From: an uncultured Clostridia bacterium | GTDB lineage: Bacteria > Bacillota > Clostridia > Christensenellales > Borkfalkiaceae | Assembly: GCA_944367565.1 (NCBI GenBank) | Contig: CALVWR010000001.1 | Coordinates: 109,508-173,507 of the forward strand | Length of the DNA stretch: 64,000 nucleotides | Direction of reading: 5' to 3' | Part shown: positions 46,343 to 56,914 of the stretch, piece by piece | Numbering within the stretch: position 1 is the first letter of the stretch | Layout: each line of letters opens with the position of its first letter | The notes under the pieces: generated by a model | Database searches by the model: none | The model's input: only the letters and a program-made list of their open reading frames with translations | Told to the model about the DNA's origin: nothing | Program-made: the position numbers and the translations under genes

Positions 46343-47659
46343 TTATTCGCTCAAAATCCCGTAAAGATCGTAGTCCCGGAAGCCCGTGATCTTTACGTTG
46401 ACCGTATCTCCCAAGCCGAATTCTCCGATGCCCGTAAAATACACCTTGCCGTCCACCGCCGGCGCGTTGCAATATGCTCTTCCCGACCAGCAGACATCCT
46501 CAAACGCGTCCACGCACACCTGCAGTACCTTGCCTTCCATCTTTTTCAGCTGCATTGCGGCAACCTCTTTCTGTACGGCATAGAGCTTTTTTACCCGCGC
46601 CTTCTTCACCCGCGCAGGAATCTGCTCCTTCATCCGCGCTGCCGCCGTATCCTCTTCACGGGAATACGCAAAAAATCCCGCGTTGAAAAGTTCGGCTTCC
46701 TTCAGAAATGCCGTCAGCCTCGAAAACGCTTCTTCGCTCTCTCCCGGGAACCCCGCAATAAACGTGCTGCGGATCGCGATTCCCGGAATGCGCTCTTTCA
46801 GCTTTCTGACCAGCGCGAGGTAACTTTCGTACGTCCCCTTGCGGTTCATGCGTTTCAAAACCCCGTCGTCGGCATGTTGCAGAGGGATATCGATATATTT
46901 CACGAGCTTGTCGTTGGACGCGATTTCCCCGATCAGCGCTTCGCTCACGCTTTCGGGATAACAATACAGCAAACGGATCTTTTCCACGTTATCGAGAGCG
47001 GAAAGTTTTTTGATCAGCCGTACGATGTTTTCCCCGTCCGGAAGATCCGTCCCGTATTTGGTGACGTCCTGCGCAACGAGGATCAGCTCCTTCACGCGCC
47101 CCAGCGCACGCGCTTCGTTAAGCAGTTGCGCTTCCCTGACCGAACGGTACGCGCCGCGTATTTTCGGAATCAGACAATATGTACAGAAATTGGAACAGCC
47201 GTCCGCAATTTTCAGATAAGCATAATTTTCCGTCGTGCGCACCCGCCCGCAATCGGGTTCTGCGCCCGGCGTTCCCACGATATTTACCCGCGTACCCGCA
47301 TAGCTTTTTTCAATGGCGTCGACCAGCTCCCCGTAATCGGATATTCCCGCAAAAACGTCCACTTCCGGTAACCCGTCCCACAGGTCCTTTACGAATTTCT
47401 GCGGCAGACAGCCCGTCACCACCAGTTTTTCCAGTCTGCCGCACGTTTTCAACCGCGCGCAGTCGAGGATCTCCCCGATTGCCTCCTTCCGCGCCTCATT
47501 GAGAAACGCGCAGGTGTTGATAACGAGGATCTCCGCCGCTTCCGGATCGGATGTCAGGTCGTATTTTTCCCGTAAACGCGCAAGCATTTTTTCGGTATCG
47601 ACGCGATTTTTATCGCATCCCAGCGAAATGACGCCCGCTTTCTTTCTCGTGTCTGTCAT
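46343..47659 (-). CDS. rimO: Ribosomal protein S12 methylthiotransferase
   Basis: 438-residue radical-SAM enzyme that modifies an Asp of S12. N-terminal cluster cysteines in SLGCDKNRVDTE and INTCAF, the radical-SAM motif CSNFCTYC (ADGCSNFCTYCLIP), and a C-terminal TRAM domain. SLGCDKNRVD is the RimO form, not the MiaB form. It overlaps ftsK by 4 bp. Confidence 0.96.
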   Translation of the reverse strand: MTDTRKKAGVISLGCDKNRVDTEKMLARLREKYDLTSDPEAAEILVINTCAFLNEARKEAIGEILDCARLKTCGRLEKLVVTGCLPQKFVKDLWDGLPEVDVFAGISDYGELVDAIEKSYAGTRVNIVGTPGAEPDCGRVRTTENYAYLKIADGCSNFCTYCLIPKIRGAYRSVREAQLLNEARALGRVKELILVAQDVTKYGTDLPDGENIVRLIKKLSALDNVEKIRLLYCYPESVSEALIGEIASNDKLVKYIDIPLQHADDGVLKRMNRKGTYESYLALVRKLKERIPGIAIRSTFIAGFPGESEEAFSRLTAFLKEAELFNAGFFAYSREEDTAAARMKEQIPARVKKARVKKLYAVQKEVAAMQLKKMEGKVLQVCVDAFEDVCWSGRAYCNAPAVDGKVYFTGIGEFGLGDTVNVKITGFRDYDLYGILSE

Positions 47660-50598
47660 AAGGCGCCGTATTTTTCCTCAAACTGCTCTTTGGTGATCAG
47701 TACCTGCCGCGCGCGGGCGCCGTCAAACGGGGAGATATACCCCATTCTGTCCATCTGGTCGACCAGAGAACCCGCCTTGGAATATCCCACGGAAAACCGC
47801 CGCTGCAACATGGAAATTGAAGCGCTTCCCGCCGTAATCACATACCGGAGCGCGTCGATAAAGAGCTTGTCTTCGCTGATGCCGCGTTCGGAAACGGTTT
47901 CTTCTTCCGCCGCTTCGTTTTCCTTCGGACGGATGGATTCTTCGATGGCTTTTGCCGCCGCCGTATTGAAATAACACTCGTTGTGCTCTTTGATATATGC
48001 TACCACGCCTTTGACTTCCGAAGAAGAAATATAGCTGCCCTGCACGCGTTCGCATTTCGGCATCTGCGCATTTTTATAGAGCATATCGCCGTTGCCGAGC
48101 AGTTTTTCGGCGCCGCTTTCGCTCAGAATCGTCGCCGAATCGGCGGCGTTGGAAACGCGGAATGCAATCCTCGACGGCAGATTCGCCTTGATGACGCCGG
48201 TGATGACGTCCACGGAAGGACGCTGCGTGGCAAGCACGAGGTGGATCCCCGCCGCGCGCGCTTTCTGCGAAAGGGAAAGGATTTTGGCTTCCAGATCTCT
48301 GCGGTTGTATTGCATCAGGTCGGAAACCTCGTCGACGATAATGACGACTTTCGGAACCTTCGGAATGGTTTCGTTGGCAACCGATTCGTTATATTCGTTG
48401 ATGTCCCTTACGCCGTTTTCGCGGAATATCGCATACCGCGATTCCATTTCGTCCACCGCCCACTGCAGCGTGGCGATGGCTTTCTGCGCATTGGTGATGA
48501 TTTCGTCGATCATCAGATGGGGCAGATGCTCGTAATCGTTGAACTCCACCTGTTTCGGGTCGACGAGAATGAGCCGCAGCTCCTCCGGCGAATATTTGGT
48601 GATCAGACTGATGATCATGGAATTGAGACATACGCTCTTTCCCATACCCGTCGAACCGGCGACAAGATAATGCGGACCTTTCGCAAGATTTTCCGTGACC
48701 GCTTCGCCGACGAGGTTCTTTCCCAGCGCAAACGTAAGAGCGCCGGGCTTATCCTTCCGGAAGGAATCCGATTCCAGAATATCGCGCAGCCCGACCGTCG
48801 TTTTGACCTTGTTGGGCACTTCTACCCCCACGAGATTTTTCCCGGGGATCGGCGCTTCGATGCGGATGCCCGTGGCGGATTCCAGACGCATCGCAATGTC
48901 GTCCGCATGGTTCGGGACCTTCTTGACGGGAACGCCCGCCGGCAGAGAAAGCTCGTAACGCGTCACGGTGGGTCCGTGTACATAATTGACCACCTGCGCG
49001 TCGATGCCGAATTCCGACAGCGTCCGTTCGATGATCCGGCTTCTTTCTTCATAATCCTCCTGCGGCGCATTCGGATCCTGTCTGTACGTCTTGAATAAAT
49101 CCAGAGGCGGACGATTATACTTCACGCCGACAGGCGGATTAAAGCCTTCCTCTTCCGCTTTCTCCTCTTCTTTCTGCGGTGTAAACGCGTGTGCCGTCGC
49201 GCGGGAAGTCGGCAAAACGTCGTCTCCCGCGGAGATTGCGTTTTCCGTCCGTCCCCGCTCCGCGATCTTCCTTTCCCCCATCGGCTCCCGTTCTTCCGCC
49301 AGCGAGCGCCGTCCGCCCCGCACGGAAAAAGATTCCGCCGGCGCCGCGCTCTCCTCATCCCGCCGCGTATCCCCGAATTCCGGAACGTTCGTTTCGGCAA
49401 GTTTCTCTTCTCCGAAGATGGAACGCGTTCTTCCCGCATCCCTTGCGGGCGCTTCCTTCTCCTCCGGCGCGTTCTCCGCCGCACGTCTTCCGAAAACCTC
49501 GATCGGTCGCGCCGCAACTTCTTCCGTTTCCACTTCGGAAATCTCGCTGTACCGCTCGTACTGCGCACCCCGTTTGCCCGATTCGTCTTCCGTATAGGAC
49601 GTATCGTCGTGTTCAAACATGGGCGGAAGTTCCGCCGCTTTCTTCTCCGTCGGCTTCACCGGCTCCGAAATGCGCGTATATCCGCCGTCGTCCTTGCCCG
49701 CAGATTTTGCCGATGTCGTAAACGGATAGGCCTTGAGATCGATGGTCGTCGGCGTCTTGATGTATTCGATCTTCTTTTTATAATCGTCCTCTGCGGAAAT
49801 CGGCGTATTCACCGAATAACCCAGCGAAGGCGTATTCGCCATCGATTCTTCCTTCGCCTTGTCGGGATAAAGAATCTTGAACGCGTCCGGCTTTCTCTCC
49901 GCCGCCGCCTGCTGCTTTTTCGTCTTCAGCTCGAAATTATCCACGCCTACATACAGTTCCGGCTTCTTCGGCTCGGGATCCGGTACGGCGTCCTCCACGG
50001 GATAATCCTTGTATTCCAATCCGTATTCCTTACGGGCGCCCGCGCTCTCCCGCTTCGCCGCTTTCTTCGTATCCGGCAAAAACGCGCGCACCGTAAAATA
50101 AAGCGCCAACGCCGTGAAGATCCCCTCTACGGCATACGCACCGGCATTTCCGAGAAGTCCCGCAAACAGATATCCCGCCAGCGCAAAAAGCGCGCCGCCC
50201 GCCGTCGCTCCCGCAATGCCGTTTGCGCCGGCTTCGTAAGCTCCCGCCAGATAACCGCCGTATCCTTCTCCCGCATAAGCGCGCAGCATGATCGTATTGA
50301 TCAGCAGCAAGATCAGCGCCGCCGATACCAGACATAGCGCACTCTTTTTCCCCGCTCTGTAAATTTTCTTCCCCGTGACAAGACGAATCCCGCCCGTATA
50401 CATTCCCGCAATGACGGCGAAAGCCGCGTATCCGAACGTTCCGAACATGAACGCGCATACATACTGCCCCGGCGTGGAAAAAACCGCCTCCCCCGTAAGC
50501 ATACACACCAGAAGCAATGTGGCAAATAATATGAGGACCATTCCCGCAAATTCTTTGGTAAAGATCGCGTTTTGTTTTTTATCTTCCCGTTTGTCCAT
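47656..50598 (-). CDS. ftsK: DNA translocase FtsK/SpoIIIE
   Basis: 980 residues: about four N-terminal membrane helices (to about residue 170), a long charged linker, then the motor with Walker A GSTGMGKSV and Walker B VVIIVDEVSDL, and the gamma winged helix at the C-terminus (ASISMLQRRFSVGYSKAGSLVDQM). Moves chromosome DNA through the septum. ATG 50598 has AGGAAAGGA directly upstream; a frame extension before it is rejected. Confidence 0.96.
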   Translation of the reverse strand: MDKREDKKQNAIFTKEFAGMVLILFATLLLVCMLTGEAVFSTPGQYVCAFMFGTFGYAAFAVIAGMYTGGIRLVTGKKIYRAGKKSALCLVSAALILLLINTIMLRAYAGEGYGGYLAGAYEAGANGIAGATAGGALFALAGYLFAGLLGNAGAYAVEGIFTALALYFTVRAFLPDTKKAAKRESAGARKEYGLEYKDYPVEDAVPDPEPKKPELYVGVDNFELKTKKQQAAAERKPDAFKILYPDKAKEESMANTPSLGYSVNTPISAEDDYKKKIEYIKTPTTIDLKAYPFTTSAKSAGKDDGGYTRISEPVKPTEKKAAELPPMFEHDDTSYTEDESGKRGAQYERYSEISEVETEEVAARPIEVFGRRAAENAPEEKEAPARDAGRTRSIFGEEKLAETNVPEFGDTRRDEESAAPAESFSVRGGRRSLAEEREPMGERKIAERGRTENAISAGDDVLPTSRATAHAFTPQKEEEKAEEEGFNPPVGVKYNRPPLDLFKTYRQDPNAPQEDYEERSRIIERTLSEFGIDAQVVNYVHGPTVTRYELSLPAGVPVKKVPNHADDIAMRLESATGIRIEAPIPGKNLVGVEVPNKVKTTVGLRDILESDSFRKDKPGALTFALGKNLVGEAVTENLAKGPHYLVAGSTGMGKSVCLNSMIISLITKYSPEELRLILVDPKQVEFNDYEHLPHLMIDEIITNAQKAIATLQWAVDEMESRYAIFRENGVRDINEYNESVANETIPKVPKVVIIVDEVSDLMQYNRRDLEAKILSLSQKARAAGIHLVLATQRPSVDVITGVIKANLPSRIAFRVSNAADSATILSESGAEKLLGNGDMLYKNAQMPKCERVQGSYISSSEVKGVVAYIKEHNECYFNTAAAKAIEESIRPKENEAAEEETVSERGISEDKLFIDALRYVITAGSASISMLQRRFSVGYSKAGSLVDQMDRMGYISPFDGARARQVLITKEQFEEKYGAL

Positions 50599-50668
50599 TT
50601 CCTTTCCTGTTTTACTGCGTTCTTCCCGACGCGTCGCGACGCGCCGACAAAGCAATAGATTCCATTAA

Positions 50669-50697
50669 ATTATACCAAACATCGGGCAAATTTACAA
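50669..50697 (-). promoter_or_regulatory. Promoter of the ftsK-recA row
   Basis: TTGTAA (50697-50692), 17 bp, TATAAT (50674-50669) on the minus strand, about 65 bases before ATG 50598. Confidence 0.75.
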
Positions 50698-50744
50698 TGT
50701 TTTTATAAAACTTTCGGCAAAATTTTTTATCGACATTTTCCCGT

Positions 50745-50771
50745 AAAAAAAGAGCGTTTCCGCTCTTTTTT
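50745..50771 (-). terminator. Terminator after the ABC importer operon
   Basis: AAAAAAGAGCG, TTTC loop, CGCTCTTTTTT; starts 6 bases past the stop codon of the ATPase gene. Confidence 0.85.
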
Positions 50772-50776
50772 CTCTT

Positions 50777-51424
50777 CTATGTCCGTTTTTCGAGAAAATA
50801 TCCTCTCAAAATGCCCGACGCTTCTTTTCCGTCGCCGATTTTTATATCCTGAACGATCTTGCCTTTTTCCAGCACGATTGCCCGCTGCGCAAGACAAACC
50901 GCTTCTTCCACATCGTGCGTCACGAACAGCGCGGTCACATCGCGCTCTAATCTGAGTTGTCTGAAAAAATCCATCAGCGTGTATTTCAGCGTCAGATCGA
51001 GATTCCGAAAGGGCTCGTCCATCAATAACAGAGGCGCGTCATATAAAAACGCCCTTAAAATCGCCACCCGCCGCTTCATGCCCGCCGAAAGACGCGCCGG
51101 ATATTCTTTCGCAAAGTCCGCAAGCCCCGCTTTCCGCAATGCAGATGTTGCGCTCTCTTCCGTCGCCACCAGCTTCAGGTTTTCCAGTACGGTAAAATGC
51201 GGGACAAGACGGTCTTCCTGAAAAATATAGCCTGTCCTTTCCGGCAGATTCCGAATCGTCCCTTCAAAATCGGTCAATCCCGCAATCAGATTCAGAAGCG
51301 TCGTCTTTCCCGCACCGCTGTCTCCGAGGATCGCCAGCGTTTCTCCCTCTTCCACCGACAGGGAAAAATCTTCAAAAACCGTAAGTTCCCCGTATTTTTT
51401 TCCGATCTTCTCAAGAATCAGCAT
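50777..51424 (-). CDS. ABC importer ATP-binding protein (TauB/SsuB/ThiZ-like)
   Basis: 215 residues. Walker A GDSGAGKTT, the signature is LSAGMKRRVAILRAF (LSAGM rather than LSGGQ) and Walker B LLLMDEPFRNLD. It overlaps the permease gene by 14 bp. Taurine, sulfonate, nitrate or thiamine-precursor systems share this fold; the substrate is not determined. Confidence 0.9.
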   Translation of the reverse strand: MLILEKIGKKYGELTVFEDFSLSVEEGETLAILGDSGAGKTTLLNLIAGLTDFEGTIRNLPERTGYIFQEDRLVPHFTVLENLKLVATEESATSALRKAGLADFAKEYPARLSAGMKRRVAILRAFLYDAPLLLMDEPFRNLDLTLKYTLMDFFRQLRLERDVTALFVTHDVEEAVCLAQRAIVLEKGKIVQDIKIGDGKEASGILRGYFLEKRT

Positions 51425-52175
51425 ATTTTTTTACCATTGCGCGCGAAATCATCCTCGCCGCAAGTTCGACGACGATCCCCGTCAGAACCACCGCCAGCAC
51501 CAGGGCAAGCATATGCGCCGTTTCAAAATTGATCTTGTCGCGGTTCAGCTCTCTGCCCAGCCCCTGCGATACCGCGGCAATGACCTCCGCCGCAACCATC
51601 AGCTTGACATTCAGCGAAAGTCCCGCCCCCGCGGCGCTGACCGCAGAGGGCGCAACGATCGGCAAGTATATCGCAAAAAACCGCTTCTTTTTCGGGATCC
51701 GGTAAACGCGGCACATTTGCTTAAGTTCCTCCGGCACCGCACCTAACGCGTTCTCCGCGTTCGTGTAAAGCGTGGGCAGAACGACGAGCATCGTCACGAT
51801 CACCGCCGCCGCACGGCTCGTGGTCCACAGCACTAAAAGAAGCGCCACCGCCACCGTCGGCAATGCGCGGATCAACGGCAGAAGCGTCGTCACCGCCCTG
51901 TTGAAAACCGCGTTCGATCTCGCGCCCGCCGCCGCTAAAAACGCCAGCACGAACGATACCGCAAACGCTATCAGACTGCGCCCCAATGTCGCAAAATAAG
52001 CGCGATAAAACGCTCCGTCCGCAAAAAGAAGGAAAAATTCCCGCAATACGGACAGCGGACGGGGCAGAATCAGATCCTCTCCGGCGATCGCCGCCGCGAT
52101 CGCCCAGATTGCCAGAATACATCCGATTGTTCCGATCGGAACTGCAATTTTCGTGATTTTATCGCCTTTTTTCAT
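51411..52175 (-). CDS. ABC importer permease (TauC/SsuC-like)
   Basis: 254 residues with about six membrane helices and the EAA-type cytoplasmic loop GAVPEELKQMCRVYRIPKKK. It lies 6 bases after the binding-protein gene and overlaps the ATPase gene. It forms the membrane channel of the same importer. Confidence 0.9.
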   Translation of the reverse strand: MKKGDKITKIAVPIGTIGCILAIWAIAAAIAGEDLILPRPLSVLREFFLLFADGAFYRAYFATLGRSLIAFAVSFVLAFLAAAGARSNAVFNRAVTTLLPLIRALPTVAVALLLVLWTTSRAAAVIVTMLVVLPTLYTNAENALGAVPEELKQMCRVYRIPKKKRFFAIYLPIVAPSAVSAAGAGLSLNVKLMVAAEVIAAVSQGLGRELNRDKINFETAHMLALVLAVVLTGIVVELAARMISRAMVKKYADS

Positions 52176-52181
52176 GCCGAT

Positions 52182-53189
52182 TTACGAAAGCGTACAGAAA
52201 AACGCGTCGGAAACGGGATTTGCCACATCGTTATCCACGGCTTTCATCGCCGCAAGATACGCGATGACGGCAGATTTCGCATCGGCGGATTTTTGCAGAT
52301 AAATATTACAGTTTTCCACAACCGTTTTCGTGATCGCCGTCTTATCCAAAGACGCCGTCACGCCTTGAGCCAATCTGGAATTGATGGCGTCCACCGCGGA
52401 CGCGGCGTTCTCATCGTCCGCGACGATCCATGCCGCGTTCTCCTCGATCGCCGTCATCAGCGCGTTCAGAAAAGCCGCGTCGCTTTCAACAAGCGATTTC
52501 TTCGCCACCAGCACCGCCTGCGGATAATCCCCGCCGTACGCCTGCTGCACGTCGATCTTCATGGAAACGGAGGCGTTCATCGTGGTAATCTTCGTTGCGG
52601 CGGGCTCGGGAAGTAATCCGTTGACAAGCTGACCCGTTTTCATCGCCGGCAGCATTGCGGACGCGTCCGCAAAATAACGGATGCCCACTTTGTCCGCAGC
52701 CGGACTCTGATTGTTGTCCACGACCTCGTAGCCGATCTCTTCTTGCGCCAACAGCGAACGGAACGTGACGTCCGGCACCTGCCCTTCCCCGATCACGCCG
52801 ATCACCTGTCCTTTCAGATCGGCAAGCGTTCCGATCTCGCTGCTGCTCATCACATAGATGTTCCCGTGCGTCACTACGCCCAGCATCCCGTAATTTTCTC
52901 CGTTCCCGATGGTTTTGGAAGCCGCCGTGACGGGCATGATGGCGACGTCCGCTTTCTTCTGCACCACTGCCGGCCCGATATCCGCCGCCGCCACGACGGT
53001 ATAATTCACGCGTTTTCCGAACTGTTCGTTGCCCTTGATGAGCTTTGCCATCGCAAGCGCGGGTGCCCCGTCCGGCATATAAACTTCGACTGCCGGTTCT
53101 TCGTTCTTTCCTTTTTCGGAATTTTCATTGCATCCCGCAAAACTGAAAATCAGCAATGCGGATAAAAGTAATGCAATCAATTTTTTCAT
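52182..53189 (-). CDS. ABC importer substrate-binding lipoprotein (TauA/NMT1-like)
   Basis: 335 residues with a lipoprotein signal (LLSALLIFSFAGC, Cys20). The mature part starts VEVYMPDGAPALAMAKLI, then ADVAIMPVTAASK and LKGQVIGVIGEGQVPD, the NMT1/TauA-like pattern. Ligand unknown. The gene is preceded by a 122-base leader with a terminator-like hairpin, which suggests ligand-linked control. Confidence 0.88.
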   Translation of the reverse strand: MKKLIALLLSALLIFSFAGCNENSEKGKNEEPAVEVYMPDGAPALAMAKLIKGNEQFGKRVNYTVVAAADIGPAVVQKKADVAIMPVTAASKTIGNGENYGMLGVVTHGNIYVMSSSEIGTLADLKGQVIGVIGEGQVPDVTFRSLLAQEEIGYEVVDNNQSPAADKVGIRYFADASAMLPAMKTGQLVNGLLPEPAATKITTMNASVSMKIDVQQAYGGDYPQAVLVAKKSLVESDAAFLNALMTAIEENAAWIVADDENAASAVDAINSRLAQGVTASLDKTAITKTVVENCNIYLQKSADAKSAVIAYLAAMKAVDNDVANPVSDAFFCTLS

Positions 53190-53311
53190 AAAAACACCTC
53201 TTTAACAAAAATTTCCCGCGGAAAGCGCGGGAATAAGGCATACCGGCCGCAACAAACGGACGTATAAACGGTACTTGCCCTTTACCGTCAGGCGCACCTT
53301 CCGATTCAGGT
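53190..53311 (-). promoter_or_regulatory. Structured leader with attenuator hairpin upstream of the ABC importer
   Basis: From the predicted start at 53311 the minus-strand leader has stems CACCT...AGGTG and ACGGT...ACCGT, then a terminator-like hairpin CGCGGGAA/TTCCCGCG (53233-53213) with TTTTT after it, only about 7 bases ahead of the AGAGGTG ribosome site. Such a layout is typical of riboswitch or attenuator control. I could not match it to a known riboswitch class. Confidence 0.6.
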
Positions 53312-53317
53312 GATAAC

Positions 53318-53347
53318 ATTGTATACCCCTCAGGGCGGTTTTGTCAA
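53318..53347 (-). promoter_or_regulatory. Promoter of the ABC importer
   Basis: TTGACA (53347-53342), 18 bp, TACAAT (53323-53318) on the minus strand. Confidence 0.7.
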
Positions 53348-53493
53348 ACGATTTTGCGGTGCCGTCCTCTTTTTGACGCGGCGGCGACAAAGCTCCGCTT
53401 TCCGCCCTTTCGCGGAATGAACAAATCCGGTTTCTCTGTTTTACCCTGCCGTTCTCCTGTCCGAAACGGCATTTCCTTTCCGGCTTCGCATAG

Positions 53494-53526
53494 AAAAAAA
53501 ACGGCGCAAAGAACCGCGCCGTTTTT
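53494..53526 (-). terminator. Terminator after ilvC
   Basis: ACGGCGC / GCGCCGT stem with A run and T run, 8 bases past the ilvC stop. Between it and the importer promoter (53348-53493) no gene is seen. Confidence 0.85.
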
Positions 53527-53533
53527 AGTGAAC

Positions 53534-54601
<1,068 letters not shown>

Positions 54602-54603
54602 CT

Positions 54604-54632
54604 ATTATATTCCGATTTATCCGCAATGTCAA
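54604..54632 (-). promoter_or_regulatory. ilvC promoter
   Basis: TTGACA (54632-54627), 17 bp, TATAAT (54609-54604) on the minus strand. The short leader (about 32 bases) has no room for a T-box. Confidence 0.85.
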
Positions 54633-54670
54633 ATTATCTCGTTTATTTTTCGGTATTTCTTCCATTTCGT

Positions 54671-54699
54671 TTGATTTTGCCACCTAAATGGTTTATACT
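54671..54699 (+). promoter_or_regulatory. Promoter of the DUF815 ATPase gene
   Basis: TTGATT (54671-54676), 17 bp, TATACT (54694-54699); about 36 bases before ATG 54735. Confidence 0.65.
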
Positions 54700-54734
54700 G
54701 TATTCAAAATGATCGAAGAACAAGGATCGCTGCT

Positions 54735-55892
54735 ATGACGCAACTCAAAATTCTGAAAAATTTTCACACTGTGCCCCTTACGGAAAAGCTCCTCGCCTTT
54801 TACGACGAGCCCATCAATTCCCGCGCGGACGAATTTTTTGCCGCCCTTTACGAATACGGCGGAGAAAATTCCCTTCTGCAGGCGCTGACCGATCTGATTC
54901 TTTACGACGAAAATCCCTTTTCCCGTGCGGCGGCGGAGGGCAGATGCAATTCCTATTTGAAATCGGCATTCCTGGAGGACGTTAAAATTCTCTTTGCCGC
55001 GGCGGAAAAAGCCGAGGAAAAGAGCGGAGGCAGATTTTTCCGTTTGGGAGAACCCAACGATCGTTTTTCCGCGCCCGTTGAAGAAAGCGTAAACCGCCTC
55101 GAAGGTTTTTACAGACAGTACGGCTACGGCGATTATGTCCGTTACGGTGCATTCCTTTTTAAAAACGGACAGATTACGCCCATCGTCAACGCGCCGGAGA
55201 TCAAACTTTCCGACCTGAAAGATTACGAGGAAGAGAAAAAACTCATTGCGGCGAATATCGAAAATCTTCTCGGCGGACTTCCCGCGCTCGATATGCTTTT
55301 ATACGGCGAACGCGGCACGGGAAAATCCTCCACCATACACGCCATGGCGAACCGATATTTCAAAAACGGCTTGCGCATCGTGGAATTGCACAAAGAACAA
55401 CTGCTTTCGCTTCCGCTGCTCAAGGAAAAGCTCAGCGCGGTGCCTTTGAAATTCATCATATATATCGACGATCTATCTTTGACGGAAGGGGACGAACGGT
55501 TTACCTCTCTCAAGGCCGCACTGGAAGGCAGTTTCGGCGTGAAAGGCAAAAACACCATCGTGTGCGCCACGTCCAACCGCCGACACATCGTCAAGGAAAG
55601 TTTTTCCGACCGCAAGGACAGTATTCACGAAAACGAATGTATGCAGGAACAGCTTTCCTTATCCGACCGATTCGGTCTTACCGTGCTTTTCGCCACCACG
55701 ACAAAACCGCAATATCTTTCCATCGTAAGCCAGCTTGCCGACGATTGCCGTCTGGTCACGCCGAAAGACGAGATCCTGCGGCTTGCGGAACAGTGGGCGA
55801 TTTCCAAAGGCGGCAGAAGTCCGCGTCGGGCAAGGCAGTTTATCGACGCGCTCTTTTCGGCGGAACAGCGCGGCATCCCCCTGGAATTTTAA
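54735..55892 (+). CDS. AAA ATPase of the DUF815 family
   Basis: 385 residues. Walker A YGERGTGKSSTIHAMAN near residue 195, Walker B FIIYIDDLSL, and sensor region TIVCATSNRRHIV. The C-terminal GGRSPRRARQFIDAL is typical of DUF815. The N-terminal 180 residues are helical. Function is not established for the family. AAGGA lies 9 nt before ATG 54735; an SDR gene follows 18 bases downstream. Confidence 0.88.
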   Translation: MTQLKILKNFHTVPLTEKLLAFYDEPINSRADEFFAALYEYGGENSLLQALTDLILYDENPFSRAAAEGRCNSYLKSAFLEDVKILFAAAEKAEEKSGGRFFRLGEPNDRFSAPVEESVNRLEGFYRQYGYGDYVRYGAFLFKNGQITPIVNAPEIKLSDLKDYEEEKKLIAANIENLLGGLPALDMLLYGERGTGKSSTIHAMANRYFKNGLRIVELHKEQLLSLPLLKEKLSAVPLKFIIYIDDLSLTEGDERFTSLKAALEGSFGVKGKNTIVCATSNRRHIVKESFSDRKDSIHENECMQEQLSLSDRFGLTVLFATTTKPQYLSIVSQLADDCRLVTPKDEILRLAEQWAISKGGRSPRRARQFIDALFSAEQRGIPLEF

Positions 55893-55910
55893 AGCACTTG
55901 GGAGGCAGAC

Positions 55911-56723
55911 ATGAACGTACTCGTCACGGGCGCGAACAGCGGCATCGGCGCTTCGGTTGCGAAGGTCTTTGCGGAAAACGGACACAGCGTATACGCGCTG
56001 GACATTCGAACGACGCCGCTTCGTACGAATCTTTTTTCGTATACGGCGGACATCACCGACGCATCCGCGTTGCTTGCCGTCCGTGAGGACCTCGATACTC
56101 GCGGGGTAAAACTCGATTGTATCATCAACGTCGCGGGAATGTTTTTAATGGATAACTTTCTGGAAGTTTCACAGGAAAAACTGTGCAGAATTTTCCGCGT
56201 AAACGTTCTCGGCGCCATGCTCGTAAACAAGATTTTTTTCCCGCTTCTTCGGAAAAACGGAAAAATTTTCATCACGACAAGCGAGGTTGCAACGCTGGAT
56301 CCCCTTCCCTTTAACGGCATCTATGCCGTGTCCAAAACCGCGCTCGACGCCTACGCCCAGGCGCTCAGACACGAAGCGGGTATGCTGGGCGCAAAGGTCA
56401 TCACCGTGCGCCCGGGCGCGGTAAAAACGCCGCTTGCCGAAAGCAGCATCCCTGCCATGCGGCAGATGAGCGAAAAAAGTTTGCTTTTCGGCGGACAAGC
56501 CGACAAGTTCCAGAAAATCATGGAAAAATTTACGGGCAAAATGCTCTCCCCCGACGTCATTGCAGTCAAAATTTACAAACTCGCTTTGAAAAAACATCCG
56601 AAATCCATCTGTTCCGTCCACAACAACGTTTTGTTAAAACTTCTCTCCGCATTGCCGATCGGCTGGCAAATCGCCCTCATCCGTCGCCTTGTCAGACCCG
56701 ACGACAAGCGCGCCGTCGGATAA
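55911..56723 (+). CDS. Short-chain dehydrogenase/reductase
   Basis: 270 residues. Cofactor loop TGANSGIGASVAKVF at residue 7, NVAGMF, catalytic Ser in FITTSEVAT and YAVSK (Tyr and Lys). The C-terminal part is longer and basic with a hydrophobic stretch, as in membrane-associated SDRs. GGGAGG precedes ATG 55911. The substrate is unknown; it is probably co-transcribed with the DUF815 gene. Confidence 0.9.
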   Translation: MNVLVTGANSGIGASVAKVFAENGHSVYALDIRTTPLRTNLFSYTADITDASALLAVREDLDTRGVKLDCIINVAGMFLMDNFLEVSQEKLCRIFRVNVLGAMLVNKIFFPLLRKNGKIFITTSEVATLDPLPFNGIYAVSKTALDAYAQALRHEAGMLGAKVITVRPGAVKTPLAESSIPAMRQMSEKSLLFGGQADKFQKIMEKFTGKMLSPDVIAVKIYKLALKKHPKSICSVHNNVLLKLLSALPIGWQIALIRRLVRPDDKRAVG

Positions 56724-56795
56724 GACGGGATCCCGCGGGCGAAACGCAAGGCAGACCGACGGAAACAACAAAGAATTTTCTGGTTTATTCAATAC

Positions 56796-56831
56796 GAGGG
56801 GCGCGTCCGGAAAAATCCGGACGCGCCCCTC
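56796..56831 (+). terminator. Terminator-like hairpin after the SDR gene
   Basis: 16-base arms GAGGGGCGCGTCCGGA around a 4-base loop; only a weak T-rich tail. Converges with feoB on the other strand. Confidence 0.65.
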
Positions 56832-56914
56832 TGCGTTCCTTGCCGTTCATGATGAAATTTTACATGAATATATAAGAATAAAAAAATCGCAACAATACGC
56901 GCCGTTTCCCGGCA

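Noticed and set aside
47656..50598. Frameshift or unusual domain in the middle of FtsK
   Set aside because: The low-complexity charged linker between membrane and motor parts varies widely in the family; the frame is continuous and all motor motifs are present.
53190..53311. TPP or guanidine-I riboswitch before the TauABC-like importer
   Set aside because: The conserved cores of those classes (such as CTGAGA with ACCTGATCTGG, or ACTGGTCCGAGAG) are absent, so only an unassigned structured leader is reported.
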